Shown: positions 30,199 to 43,500, counted from the stretch's first letter. The stretch: 64,000 bases of DNA from Symsagittifera roscoffensis (GCF_963678635.1 NC_087064.1:41879165-41943164); one strand, 5' to 3'. Program-made: numbers and translations. The notes: a model not told the origin generated them from the letters alone.

Positions 30199-32770
30199 AT
30201 GCACGCAGCAATGATTTTTCCACACTTATTACTGCGCAAAACAAAGTCCAAAATTGATGGATCTGTACGCAAAACAATAGCAAGGCGACTTAAGCAATGG
30301 CAAGACGGAGACCTGGATGGACTATATAACGAAGGACATGCGCTGCAAGTGCGCTTGTTGAAAGGAAGTAGAAGAAAAACTGAAACTGAAGCACAACATT
30401 TCAACAAACTAATGAATACTGGAAAAATAACAAGCGCAATTACAAAACTAACAGACACATCTAATGGCGATCTTTCGCTCGACGAGATTGTCAAAGGTAA
30501 GACAGTAGAACATACTCTCATAGAGAAACACCCACCATCTAAATCAATTGATGAGAACTATATTACACCAGTCTCAAACGATAAACACATTCCTTTCCAT
30601 ACATCGATATTTGATCAGATAAACGATCAACATATCAAGAAGGCAGCCATGAGAACGCACGGATCGCATGGACCATTTGGCCTCGATGCAAATGAATGGA
30701 GACGTATTTTAACACACTTCGGGCAACAATCAGTTGAGATTTCAAAAAAAAAATTGCTAAAATTGCCAAAACAAATTGGCCACCCAAGATCTAAATCCAG
30801 AACTAATGGAACCATATAACGCATGCAGGTTAATACCCTTAGATAAGAAACCAGGGGTAAGACCCATAGGCAAAGGAGAAGTTATGCATAGGATAATAGG
30901 GCGAACAATAACCAAATGCCTAAAAAACGAAGTCATGTCGCTCGGTTCGAACTAACAACTCTACCTCTGAAATGTGGCATTGAATATGCGATCCACACGG
31001 TAAGAGATCAATACAGCGAAACTTCTGCCGATGCTATTTTACTGTTAGATGCCGAAAACGCTTTTAACTCGCTGAACCGAAAGCTGGCATTGAAAAACAT
31101 CGAAAATACCAGCACTTCTCTTTTAGCAGCAAATAAGAACTCCTACTCCAATCCATCTATACTGTTCGTTAACAAAAAAACAATCTATTCTCAAGAAGGG
31201 ACAACCCAGGGGGATCCACTAGCAATGGCCATGTACGATCTAGCCATAATACCTCTCATAAAACTTTTATCAGTAGACGATGTAACCCAGAAATGATACG
31301 CAGACGACGGAAACGCAGTCGGTAAATTCAGCAATCTACGAACCGTCCTCGATAAAATTGTATCACTGGGTAAATTTTTTGTCTACCAGGTGAAAGCATC
31401 CAAATGCCAACTCATTGTCAAGGATGAAAAACTCGGTTAGCTCAGAAAATCTTCGCAAATACAGGAATCATTATAAAGGGAGGAGCCCGAGTGCTTGGTT
31501 CAGTTATAGAAAAAGAATCTAAATGTAAAAAGTTCCTCGAATTTCAACAGAATGAGCAAATCAAAATTTTGAAAAAACTAACGAAAATCGCTAAAACCTC
31601 CCCTCAAAACGTTTATGCCTGCTATACTCAAGGATTTCAAAAAAAAGCTTTTATTTCTTGCCAGGACAACGCCTAACACTATGGAAAACTTAGAAAAATG
31701 TGAAAATATTATCAAAGAACAGTTATTACCTAACCTAGTCGGTAAAGACACTTTAAACCCCCAATTCCGTGAGATATCTTCCTTACCCCTTAAAATGGGT
31801 GGACTTAACATCAAGCTGCCATCCGATCATGAAAGCTACCTAGAATGGTCTAAGGAAACATCATTAGTACTGGAATCTCAAGATCCTATTACAGCAGTAA
31901 TTCAGCTAGAAAAATTATTTACGAATAAACGAATTTACGAATTTAGAAAACTGATATAGCAAATCGAAAAAAAAACAAATCTCATGAACTCCTTAAATGA
32001 AACAGATAAATACGCAATCGACCTGGCCTCTGGAAAGGGAGCCTCTAAATGGCTCAATGCTTTACCACTGAGCTGATACAACTTCAACTGAATAAATCAG
32101 AATTCAGAGATGGTATATACTTAAGATACGGATGGGAACCAACCAAAATGTGCATGTGGTGCTAATTTTAACTTGAGACATGCGCTTAACTGTGCAAAGG
32201 GTGGTTACACACAAATAAGACAAAATGAAATTAGAGACACATTCGCCAACCTCATGAACGAGCCGCTTCAGCCGTTGCAAGGTGAAAGCTTTGTCAACAA
32301 TTCAACTACAACTGAAGATGAGGCACGACTTGACATTAAGGCAAACGGACTCTGGGGTTCACGATTCAGCTGCGCTTTCTTTGATGTGAAAAATTTTCAA
32401 CCCCCATGCCAAAACATCGCGAAAACTGGATAAGGATGCGTACAAATACCACGAAACGCTAAAGAACTCTAAATAACAGCAAAGAATTTTAAACGTAGAG
32501 CAGAGTAGCTTCTGCCCGCTAATTTTTGGATGCACTGGTGGCGCTGCTCTAACAGCCACGCGGACGATGCAGCCATTAGCCGAAAAACTAAGTGAAAAAA
32601 GACAAGAAAGCTATCCAGAATCTATAAACTACTTAAGAACGAAAATAAGCTTCGCGCTCCTGAGGAGCTCTATACGTTGTATAAGGGGGTGCAGATCGCT
32701 ACGCAAAGTTCAATTTATCGACAATTCCATAAGCGCTATTGTAGAGGAAGGACGGCTAAGATAAATTAAA
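30199..32770 (+). pseudogene. type-2 non-LTR reverse transcriptase with C-terminal endonuclease, + strand copy
   Basis: Nearly full-length ORF2 broken by stops and frameshifts. In order: N-terminal domain (30199-30700), THGSHGPFGLDANEWRRIL (fingers), PGVRPIGKGEVMHRIIG (about 30850-30900), GIEYAIHTVRDQYSE and AILLLDAENAFNSLNRK (motif A, 31035-31085), TTQGDPLAMAMYDLAIIPLI (motif B), a TGA in place of the expected Trp codon, then YADDGNAVGK (motif C, 31296-31325), ARVLGSVIEKE, a MENLEKCENIIKEQLLP region with PLKMGGLNIKLPS, MRHALNCAKGGYTQIRQNEI (zinc-binding), EDEARLDIKANGLWG and AFFDVKNF (PD-(D/E)XK-like), and AEKLSEKRQESYPESINYLR to the end. Catalytic aspartates are retained but the frame is not. 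Confidence 0.8.
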
Positions 32771-32905
32771 CTTACGATGCATTTAATGCTAATTTATGAC
32801 TTCATTGCTGATATATATGCATTTTTATATCGACGGTATGGCCCTATCCAGCTTGTCCACTTACCGTAACTAAACGGAAGGGCCCCTTTTGTAATTTAGT
32901 TTTTT
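32771..32905 (+). repeat. 3' terminus of type-2 retroelement
   Basis: Follows the ORF2 end. 32836-32905 (TATGGCCCTATCCAGCTTG, GGCCCC) is repeated inverted at 25377-25445, at the 3' end of the - strand copy, which defines a shared 3' tail. Confidence 0.65.
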
Positions 32906-33160
32906 TTATAACTGGCCAATTTTGCTGCAAGGGAGGTGCCCCGTGTTAAACCATCTTTTTGCACATACAAACAAACCACAGCATTTAAAGTGTACCTTAC
33001 TGACTGCCAAATTCAGTAGTTTTTTCATAGTCTTGTGAGATGTTTCCCTAGGGTTGAATTGCTCATATGGTCCCCCTAAGGGCTATTTCAACAGCTTCCT
33101 TGAGCGGGACATTAGTGTACAAACTCTTTACATCAAGGGATATTATATTTATCACAACAA
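32905..33160 (-). pseudogene. Penelope-like reverse transcriptase fragment upstream of ANKRD50
   Basis: Matches 18935-19235 on the - strand (motif B region with CSDTGQ-like sequence, LNLAVSKVHFKC, EAVEIAL). It ends at GGGATATTATATTTATCACA, beyond which the ANKRD50 5' flank begins. Copy D of the captured fragments starts at this same boundary. Confidence 0.6.
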
Positions 33161-33327
33161 TTAGGCTAAAAAGATTATTACAACAATTAGGCTAAAAAAT
33201 AATGTATTACGTGAAAGAATGGAAAGTTAGTCGGGTGGTTGCGAATCATTATCGAAATACGATGTGTTAAGAATCATGTTCATTTTGTTTCAGTTAATAT
33301 TCTGGTATTGGTTTAGCATAAACATCA
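33160..33327 (+). promoter_or_regulatory. ANKRD50: ANKRD50 5' flank with probable 5'-UTR splice acceptor
   Basis: Non-coding stretch kept in all captured copies. TTTTGTTTCAG (about 33282-33292) is a good acceptor, and a second AG lies at TTGGTTTAG, 14-20 bases before the start codon, so an upstream non-coding exon is likely. An in-frame TAA nine bases before ATG33328 supports this ATG as the start. I see no convincing TATA box or other promoter element; the transcription start is probably further upstream, within or beyond the retroelement debris. Confidence 0.45.
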
Positions 33328-34549
33328 ATGGATAGTCCTCTTCGGGACAAACTTTTTCTTGGCCGGCAATGGGCTTTTGAGCGTTTGTTAGATCATTTAG
33401 AAAGTCAACCTGTGGAAAGTGTGCGTCGAAGTTCGACTTCCTCCAACAGCAAAAAGCCCGTAGTTTTTATTTTGGGTGGATCGGGCTCCGGTAAAACAGC
33501 TTTGCTCACCGAAATATGCTTCAGCAAAGGACAAGACTCGTACGCTCAGAGGCAATATCAACTAAGAAAACGAACACTTGCTTACCACTTCTGTACATCT
33601 CAAACCAAAAAGAGTTTAACGGTGAGTGATTTCCTCGATAATATTGCTGTTCAGCTCTCGAAAAGCCCTTTTCTCTCCAAATTATCGCATGGAGAAACAA
33701 AATTTATCCGTCCATCTGAAGTAGAGCCGGCTCAATTACTTTATGACCCGGACTTGGTGTTCCGAGAAATGATTTTGAAAAAAATTTGTGAAGTTAACAA
33801 AAGTAGTAACCGTCATCTTTACCTTGTTGTCGATGGGCTAGACGAATGTTACGAAAAGCAGTTAGAAATTGGTCAGCAGTCTTCCGGAAGTAGAACAATA
33901 GCAGAACTTTTAGCTGCGCACGTAGACCAGCTACCACCTTGGCTCCACATTCTGACATCATCCCGCAGATGTAGCAAATCTGTTGTGAAGATGTTTGCAA
34001 CCAATAAAAAAATTCCAATTGACGATCATAAGAAAGATCAAATTATCAACGACTTCAAATTATACATGCGAGCCTGTTTGCTAAATGATGTTCAAGTTAT
34101 TGACGAGCATAAGCAAAAAGACTTCCAAGTCGTTTTCGAAGTACTGCATGAAAAAAGTAGTGGTTGCTTTTTGTACCTAGAACTGGTAATCCAAGCTTTA
34201 GCGCAGTGTATTATATCAACTAAAGAAATCAGAAACATTCCTAACACTCTGAACGGGCTATACAGTTTTCTGTTCATGAGATATTACCGAAGTCAATATG
34301 CAGTCCACGCCAACACCGAAGACCTTGATCTGGCTACGATGAAACAGATTCTGTCCGTTTTGGTTGCGTCACAAATTCCCATGAGTCGCTTTGACATTCT
34401 GGACGCCTTAGTGACACGGGACTGTAGCAAACCGTATAATCCAAATCACCTGGAGTGGCAGATCAGGAGTCTGGGATTCTTCCTCTGGAAAGACGACGGT
34501 GTCGGATATGATGAACAGTGCATCCAATTGATGCATCATTCTTTTACTT
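33328..34549 (+). CDS. ANKRD50: ANKRD50 coding exon 1 (NTPase domain)
   Basis: Encodes residues 1-407 and ends in phase 1 at ACTT|GTAAGT. Motifs: LFLGRQWAFERLL near the N-terminus, Walker A GGSGSGKT (50-57), LAYHFCTSQ (84-92), Walker B LYLVVDGLDE (164-173), a HILTSSRR sensor-like motif, SSGCFLYLELV and NTLNGLYSFLF, all shared with human ANKRD50. Codons 1-131 of this exon are what the four upstream pseudocopies reproduce. Confidence 0.95.
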
Positions 34550-37500
34550 GTAAGTTGAATTTACTGAATGTAAGTTGAATTCACGAGGACGTCGATGAAC
34601 GCTAAACTTTAAATACAACTCATAAATGTTTGGTGTTTTAGCTTGGATTACAGATGTTAAGTTGTGCGGAAAAGAATTAGCTATTGATATAGGCGAAGGT
34701 CATGCCATGTTGGCTTTGAGTGCAGCGTGCTTCTACGATTTGAACCGAGTCACTTCTCACGACATCAGTGAAATAGTTTACAATTTATCAAGATCGACTC
34801 CTGAGTTTTCGTCGACAATGGAGGTAGAGCTAATGGCTCTCTGGGTGCTATGGATCGGTTTGGATGCCGAAAAGTTCAATTTTCATGCCACTGCCGAGAG
34901 AGACTCTGTGACTGATCGAATATTTGCTTTAGCGTCTGATCAATACGATTCGGTTAGTGTAGACAAGCGACATGATTTTTCGCAGTTTGACATAATTTTT
35001 ACGGTCTTCTCATTTCCTTTGATAATTAAAGGCAAACTCCGCTATCAACAGCAAAAGTTAAAAGGTCGCGAAAAACGTGAATGACTTCTAGATTCAACAA
35101 ATGGACTAAAATTTTCTGAATTCCCAGCGGACTGAAAGAAATTATCTATTGATCCATTGTTCTTGAAATGGAATAACCTAACAAAAAAAGTGTCTAGTAT
35201 AAACAGTATTTGAAATTCAAAGAGCTTCAAATTGTTTTTTTTTCTTCAAAAATGTATTTTTTTATTCAAAAATGAAGTCTTCTAAAATTTTCAATCAACT
35301 TTTTTGCGGTTTCCTTATTTTTTCACACTTTTCCAAATGCCTGTTGCCTATATGTAAGTATCAATAAAAGTATCAATTTTTAAAATTGTCGTTTCACTTG
35401 GCATATGCTTGAGAAATCCCTATGTTGTTAAAATGACCAAATTTTGCAATGTTTTTATTTCAGTGTTTATATTACGAAATCTAAAGTTAGTGTCACTGTT
35501 ATAGAGTACTGTCAAGGTTCTAGGAATTGCGAGTCTGTCTCCCAAACTTGGTTGCTCAAACTTTTTAAGTTTACGCGAAATGACGCTATTTAAATTACTT
35601 TTTTTAGTTGCAGAAATGAATTTTTTTTTGGAAAATTCAGAAATCTATGTTATGCTGATTGCAAGGTACTTCCTGGGGTTGCCAGTACGGCTTCAAAATA
35701 AAGCTGATCAGATAAAGATAACTTTTTCCGAGATATGATGATTTTTTTATTAAGTTTTCTAATTTGTTTTTTTAATTCTTTTTTATTGCGTTCGTTGAGT
35801 CTTTTCCAACTGTTTGTTGGCTATGTTTCTGTTTTGTAATGAAAAAAGTAGGGGATCCTATAATTTGAATTTGTTGTTAAGTCTATTAATTGATAGAATA
35901 GAAAACGCCGGTGGATGCACCCAGCATAAATTTCAGTTGTTTTCAATCTCGTTCTTTTTTTTGATAACGAACTTTAGTGAGCTTAGTTTAATAGTTGCAA
36001 GTATTGTGCCATTTTTGGTGGCACTTACGGTTTTTCGATAGCCCGGTAATTGAAATTCGAATAGAAATAAATTAACGCAGTTGATGCATTTTTACTGCAT
36101 CAATTGAACCGAAAAAAGCGATTTGTTTCAAAGAACATAACAATAGTAACAACTCGATTTCAGAAATTTTTGAACTAAAAATTTCTCGCAATTTTTTGAA
36201 ACGCATAAGCTATACATAGTGTGGCTTTATGTCAAATTCTTCCAATTTATTACATGCAAAGTCAGTGTGGATTCTTTCAGTTCGTTATATTCCAAATTAT
36301 TACATGTGTCTGTGTACAAATTAAGTCTATTTGTGTTTGTTGGCACTTCTGCAGCATCGCATTGGCAATTTATAAACATATGTAGCTGCTTTATTTGTGA
36401 CTAGTATTTGCAGAAATTTAACGGTTCGTGGCCGGGAGTACAGCGCGTGAGATTACTAACCTCCAGGTTGCAGGTTCGTATCCGATATGCAGCAAAGTTA
36501 TACTAGTTCGCGGCTTATTTTTTTCACTTCTTAAAGCTTTGTCGTGTTTCGCTAGTGTTTGCGAAGCGCAGCTTCGACTCTGTATATCTTTGAAAAGCAT
36601 TTTTTGCGTTCAATAACGTGTTTTAATGCAATGGCGTTAAGTAAGATTATTCGAAGGCTTTCTATTGGAAATTCGTTTACTTTCGAGTATTTTTTGTCTG
36701 AGTTAAAATTAATTTTCGTTCTGGTTTTTTTTGGTGTTGGCTCAAAATCTAGCAGAACAGTTGGCTTAAAAAACTTGCTGGCTTATGTGCTACTAATCGT
36801 CGAGCAATGTTTAAGCTGCATAATTTAAATACCAGCAGCAGAAAACTACCTTTCTTGAAATTTTATAATTAATTTACATTTAAACGTGCGATTTTTCGAA
36901 AAGTTGTTGCCTTTAAGTAAACAAATTATTGATTTTAAACAATAATTGATTCAATTGATATTATTGATTTTCGCAATAAATTGTGTTCTTGATTTGTTTC
37001 AGTAAATTACACTAAATTTTTATTTCTCTAATTTAGTTGCAGCAAGCTTGACGAGAGTTTATAGAATCAATTGTGCACGTTTGGTCTGTGTATTTCTTGG
37101 ATTAAATCAGATTTGATTAAGCAAGAATTTGGGCTTAAAGCGTCGAAGCTTTCTCAATTTTTTTAAAGAAAATTTTTGGCTGAATTTTTTGAAGCCTCAT
37201 TTTCATATAGAAAAAATATTATGATTTTAAAGCTGAAAATATTTTTACAGGTTAAAACTTTGGTAATTAATTGTAGACCAAAAAAAAACAGAAAAAAAAT
37301 GAAAAACGTTTTTTATTGCTTTAAGTTTTTTGGTTGCAATCTCATGCCTTAATTTCATCAAAAATTTTGATAATTTAAATTTTGTTGTGCTTATTTTTTA
37401 TCGATTAAGCAGTTTTCTGACGATTCCTTTTATGCATAGCAAATCTTAATGTAATTGTGTTGTTTGTGTTTACCTTCTGAAACTTTAATTTTATCTTCGT

Positions 37501-40500
37501 TCTTTTAGTTTTCTCGGTTTTTTGATGCATCAAAATCTTTACACCTTGATTTGAAGAGGGCTTGAGCAGCCTTCCTTGTGGGTTTTTGAATACTGGGAAC
37601 AAAAAAAAACAACCTATAACAAAAGGAACAGAGATCTCTTCGAAGTTGTTGGCTATCTTTCTCTATCGAAATTCTTTTCCTCGTGGAGAAGCATAGAGAT
37701 ATTCACTGGTATCGTTTTTCAGTATCTCAAGTGATGCGAACTTTTGCTTCCCTCTGTGGTTAACTGATCTGGATTTAAAGGTTTCCTTGGTGTCCTTTTC
37801 GTCTAAAACGTGAAAAGAAAAATCCGTGAAGCATGTAGGTCATTTAATATCCCTTAGAGGTTTCGTTTTGACAGCAGAGATAACTTACGGATAATTTTTA
37901 TTTCACATTAGTAGAAATAAACACCGCTCCCTTTCTAAACAGGCGCTTAACCGGCTACTATCTAGACTTGGGTGACGTTTGTACTATTTGAAATATAACA
38001 AGTATTACTTTGTTGTTTAAGCGACCTACTTGAAACAATCGTTTGCTTTAGTTCTATCAAATTCATTCAGATCAAGATATTTAAACCCCATGTGAATTTT
38101 GCGCTAATCTGTTTTTGTTAGTCTAATGTTGTCTCTTGTGCAGATCCAAGACGGAGATTCGGTCAGCAATGAGCAAGTGGCTGTTCTCAGTTCGAGGATC
38201 AGTCTACAAGAGGTACTTGAGGTCGATCATCACGGCCAAACGTTACTCATGCGCCATCTAGCGGCAGGCGGTGGTAATACGCGGAAACTGATCGAAATCG
38301 GAAGTAATATCAACCATGAGGATATGTCAGGCTGGAGTCCACTGATAGTAGCTTGCAAGTGTGGAAGTTACGAACCAATTGAGGTTTTATTGAAATCAGG
38401 CGCCGAGATTAACCACAGGGATTACGAAGGCTGGACGGCGTTGCGATCGGCTGTCTGGGAAGGCTTCTTCGACGTCGTATGTCTGTTACTATCCACAGGA
38501 GCACACGTTGATTTGGAGGACAATGATCAAAGGACTCCTCTGAGAGCGGCCGCTTGGAGGGGCTTCGAGGACATAGCCCGAGTGTTGGTCCAGTATGGTG
38601 CTAATGTGAACCAGACGGATAGGTTCGGCCAGACGCCCTTGAATGCCGCTGCTTACATGGGCAACTGTGCTATTGTGGAGTTGCTGCTCTCAAGTGGAGC
38701 TAGAGTTGATCAGACGGACCAAGACGGCAGGACAGCACTCACTATTGCGTGTCTATACGATCAGCACGAAGTTGTAAGTGAAGTGGATCTATGAAATGTT
38801 GAGATTCTGTTCTGGTCTGTTCTTATAGGTAATTTCATGTTGTGTTAAGCATCTGTAGCTATGCTCGAGATATATGTATAAAAGTTTTTCATTAAAAGAT
38901 ATATGTAACAAATCAGGTGCGGATTTGGGGGGGGGGGGCAGACGCCCCCCCCCCCCCCCTCAGGGATTCGACCCCCTGCCGACCCAAAGGGTCCTCCCTT
39001 TGATACTTTTAAGAAATCCAGTTTTGGCCGACCAACCTTAAAGTTTTTCTAAAATTATAAAAACTTTGGGTTTATTTGCGTTTTTTTTTAATTTCTTTTT
39101 TGTAAACAGTGGGTGATTTTAGAAAATGAATCAGTTTATCCAATAAAAGACACGGTTAACAATTTTTGTTGATTTATTTTTATCTATTAATTATAATTGT
39201 ATGTGCTAAATTATCCAGGATATACACTAATTAGGCATGGGATATGTCTTTCGTCTGTCCCCTCCACGGCCAAATTGTTATCATTGTTGATGCTTATTGA
39301 TTAAAAATTGGTTTGAGTTTGGAGAAAAAAATGTTTTCAGGCAAAGAGACTTCTTGAGGCGGGTGCGGATGTGAACCACCAGGACAAAGAGAGAATTTCA
39401 CCTCTAACAGCTGCTGCCTATAAAGGAAACGTCGAGGTTAGTAACAGAACTAGGGCAAATGAAGGGATCTCTAACTATATCCCCCCTCGGTACCTAGTAA
39501 CGAATATCCCCTATAAAGAAATAAAACAGCGGTTAAGTACATGAGAGTATATCCCCCTTTTGCAAAAAGGGATAAATTAGAAATCCCAAATGAAATTGTA
39601 TTTAAGCCGTTAGCCCGCTGATATGCTACAATAGGTGGTAATTTTGAGTATAGTTTGTATTAAATTTGAAAACTATAATGCATAATATAGTCATTTCACT
39701 TTCACTCAATTGTACATGGTACTAAGATAGTTTTTGTGAATAAATGACTCTGCCGAATTTAATTTCTGTTCGTTTTCAAAAAAAAAGCCGAATTTAATTT
39801 CTGTTCGTTTTCAAAAATAAATGACTCTGCCGAATTTAATTTCTGTTCGTTTTCAAAAAAATTCGTTTTAATTTGCAAAATAATTTGGCCTTGAAATGAA
39901 CTATAAATAGTGTTCGAAGTACAACAAGCAACGATCCAGCTATTTATAGTGTTCGAAGTGAATAAATGACTCTGCCGAATTTAATTTCTGTTCGTTTTCA
40001 AAAAAAAAGCCGAATTTAACTTCAGTTCGTTTTCAAAAATAAATGACTCTGCCGAATTTAATTTCTGTTCGTTTTCAAAAAAATTTCGTTTTAATTTGCA
40101 AAATAATTTGGCCTTGAAATGAACTATAAATAGTGTTCGAAGTACAACAAGCAACGATCCAGCTATTTATAGTGTTCGAAGTGAATAAATGACTCTGCCG
40201 AATTTAATTTCTGTTCGTTTTCAAAAAAAAAGCCGAATTTAACTTCAGTTCGTTTTCAAAAATAAATGACTCTGCCGAATTTAATTTCTGTTCGTTTTCA
40301 AAAAAATTTCGTTTTAATTTGCAAAATAATTTGGCCTTGAAATGAACTATAAATAGTGTTCGAAGTACAACAAGCAACGATCCAGCTATTTATTTTGAAC
40401 CTTGCCACCTATTGTAATATATCACCGTTAGCTCGGCAGATTGTGAAAAGGGAATGCAAATTGTCGTTTAAAAAGCATGAGATGGTATTACTTGCATGCA

Positions 40501-43500
40501 TTAAGCAAAGATGGGAAGACCATAATCGCACCCACTCATACTAGACTACTCACATTACATTCATCTCACACCATATCCATCCCCAATCTAAGATGCTTCC
40601 TTTCTTGGTAACTACAAAATTGTCCGCAACGATTGGAACAAGGAAAGTGGAGTATGCCGCTTTGCAATAGCCAACGATATCCCTTACCAACTTGCTCTCC
40701 CAATTCCTATGAAATCTCAGACTATAAGCATCATCATTAATGATGAAAAAATCTCCACGGCGAATTTCTACATACCGCCGTGGCTACCAAGAATCTATAA
40801 ATCACCTCCTAGTTGACTCATACGGACAAGTACTCGATTACGCCAACGCTCGCAGTTCCTCGAATTCTAAAAATCACCAAGACGATAGAGGAATACTGAT
40901 ATCGGACAAGTTTGCGAGCTCCACCTATCCCTCTCAACTCTCACTTATACCTCTCAACTTGGAAGAAGACACCCGCTCGCGGACTACACAACAAACCTGG
41001 TCCCCTAAAATCTCACCTGCATCCCAGACTATCGCCCTATCCTGCCATTAGACACCACAAACTATTCTAAGCTCAGTAGACTCTAGCCCTCCCAGCCGAC
41101 TTGCCCTCAACAAAACCTTCATAAACCTCAAGAAAGCTGATTGGGATAACATCGCTACTGAACTAGATGAGTTGCTCTCTAAAGTGTTTCCATCGATTCG
41201 GAAAACAGTAAACATACTTTCCCCCGTCAAACAACCGAAAGACCTCTTCCTCTCTCTCCGCTTACCCGTCTCGTTTTCTATTCACTATCTTGTATGGCAA
41301 TGGTTTTGTTGTATCTGAAGTGTTGTAAAGCTCCGCTTTGCCTTTGTATCTATTCTACGAATAAAGCCTTTCAAGAAGATGCGGATTGGGGGGCTTCCAA
41401 TTGGAGATATGACCACTCATTCATTTTCGGGCGACCGACACTTGAAATTTTCTAGAGGTTTCTTCGGCCTCAATATGTAGTTGGTCAAAACAAAACTTTC
41501 CAAAAGTTCTCTAAATCAGTTTTTAATTTGTTTACTTTTTAAAGTGCCTGCTGAGTAGAAAATTCTAGCTAAATGGCTTCTAAGTATTTTTGGAGAGATA
41601 GGACTGAATAGCAGTTTAGTCAACCTTAAAAAAGGTCGACAAACTTTTCGAAACGTTTTCGAAAAAGCCCCTCCTCGATCGAAAAAATCCTAGATCATCA
41701 CCTTCTTTCGAGTCTTAACCCTTTTTCATTCTGTCTAACCTGTTTTTATTTGCTGTATAATATAATTACTGCCGGTATTCTTCTGTCAAATTTCTCTGGT
41801 TTTCTCGTTTTAGACTGCAAAGCTACTGCTCAAATTCCCAGCCATTCAGGATTGTGGTCTGAATGTGGAGCTAGTAGACAATGGAGGGAGGACTGCTCTT
41901 TTGGCTGCCGCTTCTCAAGGACACCTCGAGCTAGTCAGGCTGCTGATAGTGGAAGGCGGCGCAAACTGCACTGTGACCGATCCAGGTAATTACCCTTGCG
42001 ATAAGCAAGTGTATTGCAATCGGTTCCCAGAGTTTTTTTTCTGTTAACAACTTTGTGCACAAGGTCTTTTCTTCTAGAGAATCACTTCTGGAGGATCTTT
42101 CATCTGACGTGCTGAATTTTTTGAAAATTCAAATAAAATTAGTATCACTTAGCAAGTAGATAGTTCAAGACCGTTTCAGGTTGTATTTATCTTTTCAAAA
42201 AAGTGTCTCTATTTTTTTTTCAGGTTCCTGGTATTCATCCTAGCTTCTGTCGGTTCTTCTTCCCTTTTTTAAGCGCCATTTTTTATCTGGTAAGGTTTTT
42301 ATTGATTTACTTTTTAAAGAATGGTTTTGTTCCAATTTAAGCAGTTTTTACTATATCTGAAATTTCACAAATTTGTAAATTTACCGTGTCTGATTTTTTC
42401 TTCATTTTTCGTTTTTTTTTTAATATTCAACAGTTTCAGAGTACGTTATATCAACTTAGTCAACTTGATTTTGCGTAACTTCGAGGGCAAAATATATCAG
42501 TTTGGGATTAAGTGTTTTAGTTTGGATGGGTCGTAAAAACTTAAATCTAATGAAAGTTTTTATGGCAACAGTTTTGTTTTCGGCTCAACAGGTTTAGACC
42601 CAAAATTTGTCGCCTTTGATGCCGCTCGATAAATTATTTCCATTTTTAAGGGCTGCTTATGAACTTCATCAGATACAAATTTGAAGTTTTTGTAGCTGTA
42701 ATTTTCCAACTTTTGTCAAGTTATTTTTTCAAATAGTTTTTTTTGATATAAATGTTCATTTTTTTTGGCTTCTGTGTTTTTTTGTTCTCTATTTTGTAAC
42801 GCATTGTATTTTTGGCATCGCAAGTGTTGCGAAGGTCCGCCTCGACTGTGTAGTAATAACAATACGGATAGACCGTTGCTGTGCAATTAGAGCAGAATGT
42901 TCCGACCTCTGATTGAAATTTCCAAAAAAGTTGCCTTCAACCTCCCCCCCCCCCCCCCCCCACCCCCTCAAGAGTAGCAGTGCAACCAAAAAATCAGTTT
43001 TTTGGTCAGAAGATGGTCAGAAACGGCTTGGACACTCCTCTTACTACTACTACTACTATTAATTTCCGGAATCGAACCGAACCTAGGCTCCAGCCATTAA
43101 TAATGCAAACCATATAATGGTCCGATCCGATGCTCTCACTACAGCGTTTATTGTAACTGCTGCGGCTGGATCCATTTGAAATACAGCAGACTTAAACCAA
43201 ATAACCAACACCACAAACACTTGGGTAGTAGTTTGTGGTAAAAGTTTTGACAGTAGAAGTGTTTGTGGTGTTGGTTATTTGAGTTAAGGCTGCTGTATTT
43301 CACCTACGCACCTTTCACTCTACACCCAACAACATTTTTTCGATTCATGGCCCACTCACGAACCCACTGATACTAGACTACGCACATTACACTCATCTCA
43401 CACCATATCCCTCCCAATCTAAGTACCAAAAACCCCCGTCCAAAAGATCACCAACCTCCCCCCAAGAACTCTATTGCCCCGAACGCTTGTAACTTCTCGA

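Noticed and set aside
30129-30521. 130-codon - strand frame
   Set aside because: Antisense to the N-terminal part of the + strand type-2 ORF2.
36424-36494. functional tRNA gene (also 43068-43146, 49960-50026, 60818-60852)
   Set aside because: Only A/B-box-like words are present; no acceptor stem or proper anticodon arm could be drawn.
39736-40393. CRISPR-like array
   Set aside because: Tandem units of 223 bp with no unique spacers, in an animal intron.
42789-42989. Gly-rich - strand frame
   Set aside because: Translation of the C15 homopolymer run and its surroundings; no coding evidence.
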